DNA of 64,000 bases from Porticoccaceae bacterium (GTDB taxonomy: Bacteria > Pseudomonadota > Gammaproteobacteria > Pseudomonadales > Porticoccaceae), in NCBI GenBank assembly GCA_028822155.1, contig JAPKEJ010000009.1, positions 1 to 64,000 of the forward strand. Direction: 5' to 3'. Shown one piece after another: positions 1 through 10,234 of this stretch (position 1 is its first letter; the number at the start of each line of letters is the position of its first letter). The translations under genes and the position numbers were made by a program. A model generated the notes under the pieces. It saw only the letters and a list, made by a program, of their open reading frames with translations, did not search any database and was not told where the DNA came from.

Positions 1-527
1 TACTGTAAAAGGCGCCGCTGATCTTCGTCTTTGTAGGCTGGTAAATGCAGAGATACACCCGACTTTAGTCTGGACAGCAAATCCATTAACTTTAAGCCCA
101 GTTGGTCAGGACTGCTGTGAGCAGAAATAATGAGGCGGCAACCACTATCACGGCAACGGTTAAATAAGTTAAAAAGAGGTACCTGCCATTCCTCAAGATG
201 TGCCACCAACTGTAAGTCGTCAATGCAGACTATTGGGGCGACTTCGAGGCCTTCGAAAACCTGCTCCGGAGGGTAATCACACAATTCCTTCAAGGGTAAA
301 TAAATAGCGCCCGAATTATGCCCAAGGGCATTGGTCTGGCAACTCGCCTGAAGAAGATGGGATAGGCCCGTGCCGCTGCCACCAGACAGATAGGCAAAAC
401 GCCTACCATCATCTTTTAATAAAAAAGTCGCCATATGCTGTGGCGTACCATTGGGAGCATAAAAGTTATCAAAGGTCGCCTGGTCATCCAAGGCAACTGG
501 CAAACTAAGCTGTTGAAAATTTTGCAT
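1..527 (-). CDS. hda: DnaA regulatory inactivator Hda (3' part beyond the window)
   Basis: This is a DnaA-like AAA+ protein that, with the beta clamp, promotes hydrolysis of DnaA-bound ATP after initiation. The visible N-terminal 175 residues start MQNFQQLSLPVALDD, which includes the QL-S-LP clamp-binding motif typical of Hda at residues 5-10. The P-loop is GGSGTGLSH, with Leu at about residue 55 where Lys or Arg is usual. A Walker B-like VCIDDLQ and a sensor-like IISAHSSP follow. The ATG overlaps the stop of the upstream DUF2066 gene by one base, so the two are co-translated on the minus strand. The C-terminus lies outside the window. The identity follows from sequence and from hda-DUF2066-purM synteny known in Pseudomonas. 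Confidence 0.9.
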   Translation of the reverse strand, partial: MQNFQQLSLPVALDDQATFDNFYAPNGTPQHMATFLLKDDGRRFAYLSGGSGTGLSHLLQASCQTNALGHNSGAIYLPLKELCDYPPEQVFEGLEVAPIVCIDDLQLVAHLEEWQVPLFNLFNRCRDSGCRLIISAHSSPDQLGLKLMDLLSRLKSGVSLHLPAYKDEDQRRLLQ

Positions 528-1624
528 TATTTAATCCAATCGAAAGTAAGCTGCTGATTTTCCGTTTCTATGCCGACATTTCGATCGCTAAATCGGCCAC
601 TACGCACAAGAGCGTTGCTAAGCAGTTCCAAGCCACCTTCAGCCCCAACCGACATGGTAATTTGATTTCCTCTTGCAGAAAACAGATCAACCGAGTCTAT
701 AACCTCTAACTTTTTTAGCTGCTTAAGCACCGATTGGTAAGTGCTATATGAATCAATATTGTAAATTTCCAGTAATAATTCATTAGTATCTGCACGAGGT
801 ATATAACTGAAAGAGCGAGTTAAACGGTCGACTATATTATCAACGGTCGTCGCTAAAAACATGTCATCGCCTTCAGAGCGAAAATCGTTTAACCGTCGAC
901 GACCTCCCGCCTGATATAACCAAGACCCACGAACCTCTCCGGTGGATGTGCGGTAAAATCTCAAGGCGATCCAGCCGTCTACTTGATACCGCTGGGACGC
1001 CGACACTAGATCATCAGCCACTAGATTCCAAGCCTGTTCTACAGGTAATGCTAATTGATCCTCTAGATCAAAGGTGGGCAGTATGTAGGGGATTCCACGG
1101 GATTGCATAGCACGATCAAAACGTGCCAAAAAAGCTGCGTCAACAGAGTTTGTGGCATTCTCTGAAACCAAGTCTTCGCCAATAAAGCCGCGCCCAACGA
1201 CCGGATCATCGCGGACAATCCAAACTAAAAATGTCGGCCTGTTTGAGGGCAAAACGGGTAACTGAGCCTGTCGAATCAATAAATCAATCGCCGAGCGCGA
1301 GAATTTAACTCTCAGACCAAAACTCAGACTATCCAGCGGGTTATCCTTTGGGCTTAAGCTAAGGGGCAAGTCCTCAAAGCTTAACGCGTCGACATAACCA
1401 TTAGCGTCACTGATAAATGGAGCGAGACGAGCGGATTGAAAAGTTTGGCTGTTACCTGTTAATTTTATAAGTACATTTTGTAATGCATCCAGCACCCCCT
1501 GCTCTCTTGCAGATGAGCCTTGATCTGTTATAGGCACCAGTGCACTATATAAGTCATTAACTTCCTCAGCCGCGCAATAGGGGCTGATAAAGAACAATAC
1601 TAGAACCAAAAGACGCCGTAACAT
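527..1624 (-). CDS. DUF2066 domain-containing exported protein
   Basis: This is a 365-residue protein of unknown function from the DUF2066 family, found next to hda and purM in many gammaproteobacteria. A signal peptide is visible at residues 1-19 (MLRRLLVLVLFFISPYCAA followed by EEV), so the product is probably periplasmic. No catalytic motif can be recognised. The start is supported by a GGAGT element just upstream. Its stop overlaps the hda start by one base, so the two form a transcription unit that is divergent from purM. The family assignment rests on sequence character and synteny; the function is not known. Confidence 0.8.
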   Translation of the reverse strand: MLRRLLVLVLFFISPYCAAEEVNDLYSALVPITDQGSSAREQGVLDALQNVLIKLTGNSQTFQSARLAPFISDANGYVDALSFEDLPLSLSPKDNPLDSLSFGLRVKFSRSAIDLLIRQAQLPVLPSNRPTFLVWIVRDDPVVGRGFIGEDLVSENATNSVDAAFLARFDRAMQSRGIPYILPTFDLEDQLALPVEQAWNLVADDLVSASQRYQVDGWIALRFYRTSTGEVRGSWLYQAGGRRRLNDFRSEGDDMFLATTVDNIVDRLTRSFSYIPRADTNELLLEIYNIDSYSTYQSVLKQLKKLEVIDSVDLFSARGNQITMSVGAEGGLELLSNALVRSGRFSDRNVGIETENQQLTFDWIK

Positions 1625-1778
1625 ATTTACTCCAACCTAATCTCTCACATTGTACCAGTGGTTAATCAAGATTAGACTCCCATGCTGAGAAATAGACAGA
1701 GTAAAATAACATTAATTAAAAAATAGCGCCTGCCTATCAGCCGCGCTAAAATAGCGGTTTTCCAAAGGAACCCACCCC

Positions 1779-2834
1779 ATGTCTGAAAAAAATCAATCTT
1801 TGAGCTACAAAGATGCTGGTGTCGATATTGATGCAGGTAATGCTTTGATCGAAAAAATTAAAGGTGCTGCAAAGCGCACTCGCCGACCCGAAGTCATGGC
1901 CGGCCTGGGTGGGTTTGGAGCACTTTTTGAACTGCCCACAGGGTACAAAGAGCCTGTGTTGGTTTCTGGTACGGACGGTGTAGGCACAAAGCTTCGGCTA
2001 GCGCTGGACCATAATAAGCATGACACTGTTGGTATTGACCTAGTGGCCATGTGTGTTAACGACCTCATTGTGTGCGGCGCAGAGCCTTTATTTTTCCTAG
2101 ATTATTATGCAACCGGGAAGCTCGACATAGAAACAGCGGCAGCTGTCGTTAATGGTATAGCTGACGGATGTGAACTATCAGGCTGCTCTTTAATTGGCGG
2201 TGAAACAGCTGAAATGCCCGGCATGTACGAAGATCAAGATTATGATCTTGCCGGGTTTTGTGTTGGTATTGCTGAAAAATCCAAGCTCATCGACGGTAGC
2301 CAAGTTGCGGTAGGTGACACTTTGATAGGACTGGCCTCTAGCGGACCTCATTCCAACGGCTATTCTTTAATACGCAAGGTTCTTGAGGTCACTAATACAG
2401 ACCCAGCGAACACAAAACTTGATGGGAAACTACTGATTGATTTGCTAATGGAGCCCACAAAGATCTATGTGAAATCACTACTTGGCCTGATTGCACAGTC
2501 CCCTGTGCACGCTCTTGCCCATATTACTGGCGGTGGTTTACTTGAAAATATTCCGCGTGTACTGCCGGAAAATGCTAAAGCAATAGTTGATACAAAGGCA
2601 TGGGTGCGGCCTCCTGTTTTTGACTGGTTACAGCAGGGTGGCAATATTGATGAACATGAGATGCATCGCACGCTTAATTGTGGTGTCGGCATGGTGATCT
2701 GTGTACCGTCCTCAACCACGCAGACTGCATTAGATATTTTAGCTGACAGTGGTGAAACTGCCTTTATCCTCGGCACTATTGATGCGATGAAAGCTGGCGA
2801 CGAGCAGGTGCAATTATTAGGACTAGCCCTATGA
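1779..2834 (+). CDS. purM: Phosphoribosylformylglycinamidine cyclo-ligase (AIR synthetase)
   Basis: The enzyme makes aminoimidazole ribonucleotide from FGAM with ATP, step five of cytosolic purine synthesis. It has 351 residues, normal for the family. Recognisable motifs are [20 protein letters not shown] at the N-terminus, the nucleotide-binding [15 protein letters not shown] near residue 65, [27 protein letters not shown] and [15 protein letters not shown]. An AAAGGA Shine-Dalgarno precedes the ATG. The gene ends in ATGA, sharing four bases with purN, so the two are translationally coupled. No PurR operator was convincingly seen in the 154-bp divergent region upstream. Confidence 0.97.
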   Translation: MSEKNQSLSYKDAGVDIDAGNALIEKIKGAAKRTRRPEVMAGLGGFGALFELPTGYKEPVLVSGTDGVGTKLRLALDHNKHDTVGIDLVAMCVNDLIVCGAEPLFFLDYYATGKLDIETAAAVVNGIADGCELSGCSLIGGETAEMPGMYEDQDYDLAGFCVGIAEKSKLIDGSQVAVGDTLIGLASSGPHSNGYSLIRKVLEVTNTDPANTKLDGKLLIDLLMEPTKIYVKSLLGLIAQSPVHALAHITGGGLLENIPRVLPENAKAIVDTKAWVRPPVFDWLQQGGNIDEHEMHRTLNCGVGMVICVPSSTTQTALDILADSGETAFILGTIDAMKAGDEQVQLLGLAL

Positions 2835-3505
2835 GCACTGGCCAAAAGCCAACGCCTCGTATCGTCGTCCTTATTTCCGGTAGTGGCTCTAATTTGCAGT
2901 CGCTCATCGATGCATGTATCAACAACAAAATAAAAGCTCAGATAACCGCGGTAATAAGTAATAAGCCTAACGTTAAAGGAGTAGAACGCGCGACTGCAGC
3001 CAATATTCCAGCGCTTATTATTGATCATCGAGATTTCAGCTCTAGACAGGAGTTTGATCTACACCTTTTAGAGGCCATTAAGAGCTTCGAGCCTGATCTT
3101 GTAGTCTTAGCAGGCTTTATGAGAATCCTAACCCCTGACTTTGTTAATCAGTTTGAGGGTAAGCTTCTCAATATACATCCATCCTTACTCCCGGCTTATC
3201 AAGGTTTAGATACCCATCAGCGAGCCATCGCTGCCGGCGACTCAAAAGCGGGCGCTACCGTACACTTCGTTACGCCAGAACTAGATGGCGGGCCCCCTAT
3301 ACTCCAGGCAGAAGTGGCCATTATGCCTGCCGATAGTGCCCAAGATTTAGCTGAGCGAGTCTTAAAAATGGAGCATGAAATATACCCAACTGTTGTCCAA
3401 TGGTTTTGCGACGGCCGTTTAACGGCAGAAAATGGCAAAGCCTTTTTGGATGGAGCCATTATTGGAAGCAATGGAATATTATTTGATATAAATAATGAAC
3501 GCTAA
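2831..3505 (+). CDS. purN: Phosphoribosylglycinamide formyltransferase
   Basis: This enzyme transfers the formyl group from 10-formyl-tetrahydrofolate to GAR in purine synthesis. The 224-residue protein begins with the phosphate-binding [15 protein letters not shown]. It carries the catalytic Asn-His pair in [13 protein letters not shown] and the Asp in [11 protein letters not shown], the standard N-H-D triad. Its start overlaps the purM stop by four bases. It is followed after 56 bp by a separate exported DUF3108 protein, so the purine unit probably ends here or continues weakly into the envelope genes. Confidence 0.96.
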   Translation: MSTGQKPTPRIVVLISGSGSNLQSLIDACINNKIKAQITAVISNKPNVKGVERATAANIPALIIDHRDFSSRQEFDLHLLEAIKSFEPDLVVLAGFMRILTPDFVNQFEGKLLNIHPSLLPAYQGLDTHQRAIAAGDSKAGATVHFVTPELDGGPPILQAEVAIMPADSAQDLAERVLKMEHEIYPTVVQWFCDGRLTAENGKAFLDGAIIGSNGILFDINNER

Positions 3506-3561
3506 TCGGTTTTCTCACTCTAAAACCTAATTGACTCAACTAAAACCCTGTGCAGGCATTA

Positions 3562-4341
3562 ATGTACCGACCAGCAAAGTTACGAAAATTTACTCGCGTG
3601 ATCGGATTAATCACTATTTCATCCGCACTTGCATTGCTAAGCCCCAGCGCGACGGCAACACCGTCAAAAAATGCTCTAATAGCAAGTTATAGCGCTAAAT
3701 ATAGCGCCAATTACAGTGGCTTAGATATAAAAGCACACCACCAACTTCGACGGTTAGATGATGGTTCTTACACCGAGACATTGGACGCTAAAAGTATCCT
3801 TGGTAAGATCAAAGAAAGTGCAAAATTTGTAGTGAACGAACAACACCTAATTATTCCTTATGAATATAATTACAAGCGCTCGCTCGTCGGCATCTCACGA
3901 GTGGAAACTCAAGTCTTTGATTGGCCCAATAGGCAACTTCGGTACTCTAAAAACGACAAGGTCCAACTCGTCGATATAGAACTGGGTGCACTTGATATGG
4001 TTACCCACAAATTACAATTACGACGTGACCTACAACAGGGTCAAACTGTATTTTCCTATCCCGTGATGGCGCGCGGTAAGCGAAAACAGTATGATTATGA
4101 GATTGTAGCTTCAGAAGTGCTAACGACGACAATTGGGGCTCTAAATACAACTAAGATTCGTAGAGTCTATGATAATAGCACTCGTGAAACTGTTATTTGG
4201 TTGGCCACTGACTGGGATTTCTTGGTGGTACAATTAAGTCACACGGAGAAGGGTGACAACCATCAGCTAAAAATTATTGAAGGACGGGTTAACGATCGTG
4301 ATATCTTACCCTTACCATCAATTGAAGAGAAAGATTCATGA
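3562..4341 (+). CDS. DUF3108 domain-containing exported protein
   Basis: This is a protein of about 259 residues with a signal peptide (hydrophobic IGLITISSALALLSPSATA, then TPSKNA) and a DUF3108-type beta-rich body. The function is unknown; the family occurs beside purN in Pseudomonas relatives. ATG at 3562 is preferred over the upstream GTG at 3550 because a CAGG element sits five bases before it. The stop overlaps the next gene's ATG by four bases, so the two envelope proteins are probably co-expressed. Confidence 0.75.
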   Translation: MYRPAKLRKFTRVIGLITISSALALLSPSATATPSKNALIASYSAKYSANYSGLDIKAHHQLRRLDDGSYTETLDAKSILGKIKESAKFVVNEQHLIIPYEYNYKRSLVGISRVETQVFDWPNRQLRYSKNDKVQLVDIELGALDMVTHKLQLRRDLQQGQTVFSYPVMARGKRKQYDYEIVASEVLTTTIGALNTTKIRRVYDNSTRETVIWLATDWDFLVVQLSHTEKGDNHQLKIIEGRVNDRDILPLPSIEEKDS

Positions 4342-5201
4342 CTGAAGGACGAGACGCAACTAACAAGAGTAAATCTATTCTTACTCTAGGCACTCTCGCC
4401 TCACTCATCATAGTGGGCGGCGTGCTTTACCAAGCTCAAAAAGACCTTCCGAATGACTCAGAACTTCTCTCGATTCCTGAACAAGCAGTTGAGTCCTTCA
4501 TTGCTCCTCCAATAGTTCCTGAAGCGACTATACCGGAAGCTCTTAATGAGCCCGACGGCGCTAATTTAGAATCCAGCACCCAATCAGAGCCCATAAAAAC
4601 GCGGCTACCAGAGTTGGACACAAGTGATGGATTTGTACGAGAACGCATTTTATTAATGAGCAACAAGCCTGAAATGACTATCTGGCTCGCAACCGATGAT
4701 CTCATTCGTCGAACCGCTAGCTATCTCGACGGACTTTCAAGAGGAATAATACTGGGTAAAATCTTTCCCTTAAGTTCCCCCAAAAGTAGCTTTGCAACCC
4801 ATAGTGACGGAGATGTCATTTGGCTGAATGCCGGCAACTATGACCGCTATAACACCACAGTTGCTGTAATCGCGTCACTGGATATGAAGTCTATGGCACA
4901 AATGTTTCACTTTGCTCGCCCATTGTTGGAAAGCGCATTTTTTGAGATGGGGTATAAGCCCCGGCAGATGGACGGCATATTATTAACTGCTATAGATCAG
5001 ATTCTAAACACACCTATTATAGCTGAGCCTATTCGCCTAACTCGGGATTCGGTAGCCTATAAATATGCTGACATGTCGCTGGAATCATTAACACCACTGC
5101 AAAAGCAGCTCATACGCACGGGCCCGGAAAACACCCAAAGGCTGCAACAACAGGCTCTAACGTTGAAAAATGCCTTATTGGATCCAAACGGCACTGATTA
5201 G
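4338..5201 (+). CDS. DUF3014 domain-containing membrane-anchored protein
   Basis: The protein has 287 residues with one N-terminal membrane anchor (ILTLGTLASLIIVGGVLYQA, about residues 14-33). A Pro/Glu-rich linker follows, then a DUF3014-like domain from about residue 85, with conserved stretches such as WLATDDLIRR and YDRYNTTVAVIASLD. It probably faces the periplasm. The function is unknown. It overlaps the DUF3108 gene by four bases and converges on dcd. Confidence 0.72.
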   Translation: MTEGRDATNKSKSILTLGTLASLIIVGGVLYQAQKDLPNDSELLSIPEQAVESFIAPPIVPEATIPEALNEPDGANLESSTQSEPIKTRLPELDTSDGFVRERILLMSNKPEMTIWLATDDLIRRTASYLDGLSRGIILGKIFPLSSPKSSFATHSDGDVIWLNAGNYDRYNTTVAVIASLDMKSMAQMFHFARPLLESAFFEMGYKPRQMDGILLTAIDQILNTPIIAEPIRLTRDSVAYKYADMSLESLTPLQKQLIRTGPENTQRLQQQALTLKNALLDPNGTD

Positions 5202-5231
5202 CGCTCGAATATCTCAAAGATCGCTTAAACC

Positions 5232-5798
5232 CTAGGCCTTAGGCAGAGTAACACCAGTTTGTCCCTGATATTTCCCACCTCTATCCGCATAGGATGTGGC
5301 ACACACTTCGTCAGATTCGAAAAATAACATTTGAGCAACACCTTCATTGGCATAAATCTTTGCCGGCAGGTTAGTGGTATTAGAAAACTCTAGCGTTACA
5401 TGCCCTTCCCACTCTGGCTCAAGAGGAGTCACATTGACGATAATACCGCACCGTGCATAGGTGGACTTGCCTAAACAGATCGTCAATACCGAGCGCGGAA
5501 TGCGGAAGTACTCAACCGTTCTGGCCAGCGCAAAAGAGTTAGGTGGGATAATGCAGGAGTCACCCACCATGTCCACGAAAGAATCATCGTCAAAGTTCTT
5601 TGGATCCACTGTCTTCGAGTGAACGTTCGTAAAAACTTTAAACTCATTGGCACAGCGAACATCGTATCCATAACTGGACGTACCATAGGAAATTACGCGC
5701 TCATCCCCAGAGTAACGTACCTGCTCCGACTCAAACGGAGAGATCATTTGGTTTTGCTCGGCCATCCGACGTATCCAGTTGTCTGATTTAATGCTCAT
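5232..5798 (-). CDS. dcd: dCTP deaminase
   Basis: The enzyme deaminates dCTP to dUTP, the first step toward dTMP in gammaproteobacteria. It has 188 residues, normal length. Family motifs include [20 protein letters not shown] near residue 40, [20 protein letters not shown] with the catalytic Glu, [20 protein letters not shown] and a C-terminal [13 protein letters not shown]. It lies downstream of mrp/apbC on the minus strand, as in many relatives, with a 126-bp gap between the two. Confidence 0.96.
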   Translation of the reverse strand: MSIKSDNWIRRMAEQNQMISPFESEQVRYSGDERVISYGTSSYGYDVRCANEFKVFTNVHSKTVDPKNFDDDSFVDMVGDSCIIPPNSFALARTVEYFRIPRSVLTICLGKSTYARCGIIVNVTPLEPEWEGHVTLEFSNTTNLPAKIYANEGVAQMLFFESDEVCATSYADRGGKYQGQTGVTLPKA

Positions 5799-5924
5799 GA
5801 AGTCACTTCTCTTAGTTAAATTATTGCGCTTGAACCGCTAGCTAGAGGCCGACTTAAAGACGCAAGCGGTATGATACGCATTTACAGCTTTTCAGCAAGA
5901 CCCTACAGACTGTATTCAGCGTTG

Positions 5925-6728
5925 TTATTCGAACTCTATGTCCGGGCCACTATCGGTGTTTATTGAAGCCAAGGCTGTTATCACCGATCTAGCAATCTCT
6001 CGGTACTGTTGTCCAATAGGTTGGTCAGGGAAAGCCACTGACAAGGGTACCCCTTGATCACCCTGCTCTCTAATGGAGAGATCCAAGGGAAGACTGCCAA
6101 GTAAGGTAGTGCCATAGTCAGTGGCCACCCTCTGGCCTCCACCGTCACCAAAAATATGCTCGGCATGACCACATTCAGTGCATACATGAACCGCCATATT
6201 CTCGACAACACCCAAAACTGGTATCTTCACTTTAAGAAACATCTCAATACCTTTCTGGGCATCAAGCAAAGCAATATCTTGTGGGGTCGTGACAATAATC
6301 GCTCCTGCAACCTGGGCCTTTTGCGCCAAAGTGAGTTGAATGTCGCCGGTGCCAGGTGGCATATCCACTACTAGCACATCAAGCTCACCCCATTGGGTTT
6401 GCTGTAATAATTGTTGCAGTGCGCCAGCGGCCATAGGGCCACGCCATGCCATTGGCGTCTTATCTGTGACCAAATAGGCCATAGACATAGTCACCACACC
6501 ATGAGCCTCAATGGGTTTAAAGTACTTTTCATCTACTGCTTCAGGGCGAGTGTTTTCTGCCACACCGAGCATCATGCCAATACTTGGGCCATAGATATCC
6601 GCATCTAAAAGACCCACTCGATAGCCTTCCTGATGCAATGCCAAGGCTAGATTAACTGCTGTTGTTGATTTACCTACGCCGCCCTTGCCTGATGCAACTG
6701 CAACAATATTTTTCACCTGACTCAACAC
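5925..6728 (-). CDS. apbC: Iron-sulfur cluster carrier protein Mrp/ApbC, short form
   Basis: This is a cytosolic P-loop ATPase that carries and transfers 4Fe-4S clusters. The 267 residues begin almost at the deviant Walker A (VASGKGGVGKSTTAVNLALA, from residue 11). VVDMPPGTGDIQLTLAQ and the cluster-binding CTEC pair near residue 183 follow. The N-terminal MIP18-like (DUF59) domain of the roughly 360-residue E. coli and Pseudomonas proteins is absent. The reading frame is closed by a stop near 6771, and divergent metG leaves no room for it. The start is GTG, with TTG as the next codon. Divergent pairing with metG is a conserved arrangement. Confidence 0.9.
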   Translation of the reverse strand: MLSQVKNIVAVASGKGGVGKSTTAVNLALALHQEGYRVGLLDADIYGPSIGMMLGVAENTRPEAVDEKYFKPIEAHGVVTMSMAYLVTDKTPMAWRGPMAAGALQQLLQQTQWGELDVLVVDMPPGTGDIQLTLAQKAQVAGAIIVTTPQDIALLDAQKGIEMFLKVKIPVLGVVENMAVHVCTECGHAEHIFGDGGGQRVATDYGTTLLGSLPLDLSIREQGDQGVPLSVAFPDQPIGQQYREIARSVITALASINTDSGPDIEFE

Positions 6729-6863
6729 TAAAACACCCCAACTTATAGTCTGTTCAATTAGTTCGACAACTCAGCACGCCTATTTCACTCATTAGCCCAT
6801 GAAAAGTTGATATAAAATCGTTATACTCGCATCTCTTTCAAGCTGCCGAAAAAGATTTCTAAC

Positions 6864-8885
6864 ATGCCGTCAAAACGTCAAATTCTGGTTACTAACGCCT
6901 TGCCTTATGCCAATGCCGCATTGCATCTTGGCCATATTTTAGAGTACACCCAAACCGATGTCTGGGTGCGCTTTCAAAAGATGCGCGGCCACGAATGTTA
7001 CTACGTTTCTGCTGATGATGCTCACGGCACTGCGATTATGCTAAAAGCAGATGAGAAAGGCATTAGCGCCGAAGAACATATTGCGCATATGCGTGCTATC
7101 CATGAAGCTGATTTTAGAGATTTTTTGATTGGTGTTGATAATTACCACTCAACCCACTCCGAAGAGAATCGCGAGTTTTCTGAGCTCATTTATAACCGGC
7201 TAAAGGCGAACGACCATATTGCACAGCGATCAATTACTCAAGCGTTTGATCCAGAGAAAAACCTCTTTCTCGCAGATCGTTATGTCAAAGGTGCCTGTCC
7301 CAAATGTAAAGCCGACGATCAATACGGCGACAACTGCGAAGCCTGTGGCGCAACCTATTCCCCAGTCGACCTCATTAATCCCATTTCAGTTATTTCTGGT
7401 GCCACCCCGATTGGGAAAGAATCAGTCCATTACTTTTTTAAATTACCCGAATTTACAGAGTTCTTAAAAGAGTGGGTCAGCAGAGGCACTGTTCAAAAAG
7501 AAGTCGCTAACAAACTTGGTGAGTGGCTAGACAGCGGATTGCAAGAATGGGATATCAGTCGCGACGCGCCCTATTTTGGTTTCGAAATTCCCGACGCTCC
7601 GGGCAAGTACTTTTATGTCTGGCTAGACGCTCCGATTGGCTATATGGCAAGTTTCAAAAATCTCTGTGATCGAGATGGATTAGATTTCGATCACTTTTGG
7701 AAAAAAGACAGCCCAACCGAGCTCTACCATTTTATCGGAAAAGACATCGTAAACTTCCATGCCTTGTTTTGGCCTGCGATGTTAAAAAGTGCTGAATATC
7801 GCACGCCAACGAAAATTTGTGTTCATGGTTTTGTTACCGTAAATGGTAAAAAAATGTCTAAATCGCGGGGCACCTTTATCAATGCGCGCTGCTACTTAGA
7901 TCATCTAAATCCTGAATATCTGCGTTACTACTATGCCTCTAAATTATCTGGCACGATTGAAGATATTGACCTTAATTTGGAAGACTTTATTCAAAAAGTA
8001 AATAGTGATTTGGTCGGTAAGGTGGTCAATATCGCCAGTCGTTGCGCCAAGTTCATTGCCAATGGCAACGACGGAGTGCTCTCTTCGACTATTGAGAATC
8101 CTGAACTATGGGCACAGGTTAGTGGTGCAGCAGATACAATTGCCAACCACTATGAAAATCGAGATTACGGGAAGGCGATTCGAGAAATTATGGCTCAAGC
8201 AGATGCGGCTAATGAATACATTGCCGCCAAAGAGCCATGGAAACTCAATAAAGACGAATCGCAGCAACAGAGTGTCCAGGATATTTGTTCACTGGGCATT
8301 AACTTGTTTCGCTTATTGCTGACCTATCTAAAGCCCGTACTTCCTGCCATGACAGAAGCAGGTGAAGCATTTTTAAATGACAACTTAACCTGGGATAGCG
8401 TTAAGCATCCGTTAGTTGAGCATAAAATTAACCCGTTTAAGCCGCTTATGCAGCGAATCGAAAAAGAGAGGGTCGATGCCATGGTTGAAGCCAGTAAAGA
8501 AGATCTTGCCAAGGAAACCGCGAAACCTATTAGTGGCCCATTGGCAGATGAACCCTTAGCCGATGAAATTGGCTTTGATGACTTTATCAAAGTCGATCTG
8601 CGTGTAGCTCTTATTGTGAGTGCAAACCATGTCGAGGGAGCAGATAAATTACTCCAGCTCAATCTAGATATTGGTGGTGAAATGCGCCAGGTATTTTCAG
8701 GCATTAAATCATCTTATGACCCAGCAGATTTAGAAGGCAGACTTACCGTAATGGTGGCTAACTTAGCACCACGAAAAATGCGTTTTGGCATGTCTGAAGG
8801 CATGGTTCTGGCAGCTGCAGATAAGCAGGGCATATATCTATTAGAACCAGATAGCGGCGCCCAACCAGGTCAAAGAGTCACCTAA
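6864..8885 (+). CDS. metG: Methionine-tRNA ligase
   Basis: This class I aminoacyl-tRNA synthetase charges tRNA-Met in the cytosol. It has 673 residues. The HIGH-type signature is LHLGH near residue 20, and a four-cysteine zinc knuckle ([18 protein letters not shown]) lies near residue 145. The KMSKS loop is in [13 protein letters not shown] near residue 333. A C-terminal EMAP/Trbp111-like tRNA-binding domain starts near [19 protein letters not shown] at about residue 570 and allows dimerisation. The gene is divergent from mrp. A nested hairpin lies directly after the stop. Confidence 0.97.
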   Translation: MPSKRQILVTNALPYANAALHLGHILEYTQTDVWVRFQKMRGHECYYVSADDAHGTAIMLKADEKGISAEEHIAHMRAIHEADFRDFLIGVDNYHSTHSEENREFSELIYNRLKANDHIAQRSITQAFDPEKNLFLADRYVKGACPKCKADDQYGDNCEACGATYSPVDLINPISVISGATPIGKESVHYFFKLPEFTEFLKEWVSRGTVQKEVANKLGEWLDSGLQEWDISRDAPYFGFEIPDAPGKYFYVWLDAPIGYMASFKNLCDRDGLDFDHFWKKDSPTELYHFIGKDIVNFHALFWPAMLKSAEYRTPTKICVHGFVTVNGKKMSKSRGTFINARCYLDHLNPEYLRYYYASKLSGTIEDIDLNLEDFIQKVNSDLVGKVVNIASRCAKFIANGNDGVLSSTIENPELWAQVSGAADTIANHYENRDYGKAIREIMAQADAANEYIAAKEPWKLNKDESQQQSVQDICSLGINLFRLLLTYLKPVLPAMTEAGEAFLNDNLTWDSVKHPLVEHKINPFKPLMQRIEKERVDAMVEASKEDLAKETAKPISGPLADEPLADEIGFDDFIKVDLRVALIVSANHVEGADKLLQLNLDIGGEMRQVFSGIKSSYDPADLEGRLTVMVANLAPRKMRFGMSEGMVLAAADKQGIYLLEPDSGAQPGQRVT

Positions 8886-8896
8886 TATTTATTTCC

Positions 8897-8938
8897 CCAA
8901 GGCTGATATCCAAACTCTATTTGGCGATCAAGCCTTGG
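8897..8938 (+). other. Nested hairpin downstream of metG
   Basis: The outer arms CCAAGGCT (8897-8904) and AGCCTTGG (8931-8938) are perfect complements, and they enclose a second stem CCAAA/TTTGG (8910-8914 and 8920-8924). No T-run follows, so this is not a textbook intrinsic terminator. It may act as an mRNA 3' end stabiliser or a weak terminator between metG and rsxA. Confidence 0.5.
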
Positions 8939-9046
8939 TGTTGTCAGGGATATTAAAAAACCAGCAGGTGGATCTGTTTTAGGTGTTGAATAGCACCACT
9001 AGATTCCACCATACTAGTCATCAACCACATCTATTATACTAAGCAC

Positions 9047-9622
9047 ATGCAAGAATTCGCTATTATCCTGGTCAGCTCTATTCTGATCAACAATTATGTA
9101 CTCGTTCAGTTCCTCGGACTCTGTCCTTTTATGGGCGTGTCAAAAAAACTCGAGTCAGCTATCGGGATGTCGGCAGCCACTACCTTTGTATTGACTCTGA
9201 CCGCTATGGCCAGTTACATCGTTAACGAGCTAGTATTGATGCCTCTAGGCCTTATTTACCTGCGCACTATTGCGTTTATTTTAGTGATCGCGGCAGTGGT
9301 TCAATTTACTAAAATGTTTATCGAAAAAACGAGCCCGTTACTATACCGAGTGTTAGGTGTCTTCTTACCTCTAATTACCACTAATTGTGCGGTGTTAGGT
9401 GTGGCCCTACAAAATGCCAGTAAAGACCTCAATTTCATGCAGTCGTCGCTTTATGGTTTTGGTGCCGGCGCCGGTTTTTCACTGGTTTTAATCTTATTCT
9501 CAGCCATGCGCGAACGCTTGGCAGCGGCCGACATACCCCAACCTTTTGAAGGAGCTGCCATCGCCATGATTACCGCCGGTTTAATGTCATTGGCGTTCAT
9601 GGGATTTAGTGGATTAGTGTGA
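9047..9622 (+). CDS. rsxA: Rnf complex subunit RsxA
   Basis: This is an integral membrane subunit of the Rnf ferredoxin:NAD oxidoreductase, called Rsx in E. coli where it reduces SoxR. It has 191 residues and about six membrane helices. The half-helix motifs holding conserved cysteines are visible as [19 protein letters not shown] and [16 protein letters not shown]. It is homologous to RsxE at the end of the same operon. It is the first gene of a complete rsxABCDGE cluster whose neighbours abut or overlap. Confidence 0.96.
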   Translation: MQEFAIILVSSILINNYVLVQFLGLCPFMGVSKKLESAIGMSAATTFVLTLTAMASYIVNELVLMPLGLIYLRTIAFILVIAAVVQFTKMFIEKTSPLLYRVLGVFLPLITTNCAVLGVALQNASKDLNFMQSSLYGFGAGAGFSLVLILFSAMRERLAAADIPQPFEGAAIAMITAGLMSLAFMGFSGLV

Positions 9623-10234
9623 ATGATTGATGCCATAGCTCAACAGCCGATGCTTGCCGCCCTCTTTGCCCTAGTGAGCCTAGGCATTGTTTTTGGAGGT
9701 CTACTAGGATTCGCTGCTGAAAAATTTAAAGTACAAGGCGATCCGGTTGTTGAGCAAATAGACAATCTGCTACCCCAAACCCAATGTGGCCAATGTGGAT
9801 TTCCCGGCTGTCGGCCTTACGCGCAATCTATTGCCGATGGCGATGCCATCAATAAGTGTCCGCCCGGAGGCCAAGGTACCATTAACGCCATTGCTAATCT
9901 GCTTGACGTGCCAGCCCCAGCATTAGACGAAGAACATGGCGAAGAGGAAGATATTAAAACCATCGCCTACATTCGTGAAGACGAATGTATCGGTTGTACC
10001 AAATGTATACAGGCCTGCCCAGTAGATGCCATATTGGGTGCCGCCAAACTCATGCACACAGTTATTGTCTCCGAATGCACTGGTTGCGACCTCTGCGTTG
10101 AACCCTGCCCGGTGGACTGTATCGATATGCTACCCGTCATCCAAGGCATTGTGCAATGGCACTGGCCCAGCCCGGCCAGTAGTGTCGATCTTATAGCGAC
10201 CAGTAAAATACCACGTCGAGAGGATGCCGCATGA
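9623..10234 (+). CDS. rsxB: Rnf complex iron-sulfur subunit RsxB
   Basis: This membrane-anchored ferredoxin-like subunit passes electrons in the Rnf complex. It has 203 residues: an N-terminal membrane helix (residues 5-28), an Fe-S domain with CGQCGFPGC near residue 54 plus a later CPPGG, and two 4Fe-4S motifs, [12 protein letters not shown] near 122 and [12 protein letters not shown] near 152. It starts immediately after the rsxA stop and overlaps rsxC by four bases, which indicates strict co-translation. Confidence 0.96.
   Translation: MIDAIAQQPMLAALFALVSLGIVFGGLLGFAAEKFKVQGDPVVEQIDNLLPQTQCGQCGFPGCRPYAQSIADGDAINKCPPGGQGTINAIANLLDVPAPALDEEHGEEEDIKTIAYIREDECIGCTKCIQACPVDAILGAAKLMHTVIVSECTGCDLCVEPCPVDCIDMLPVIQGIVQWHWPSPASSVDLIATSKIPRREDAA

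Noticed and set aside
2465-3028. A 187-codon minus-strand open frame
   Set aside because: It is a shadow of purM and purN, which are clearly conserved on the plus strand; the translation resembles no family.
6772-6863. A missing Mrp N-terminal domain encoded in another frame
   Set aside because: The interval is too short and contains divergent promoter-like AT-rich sequence ahead of metG.
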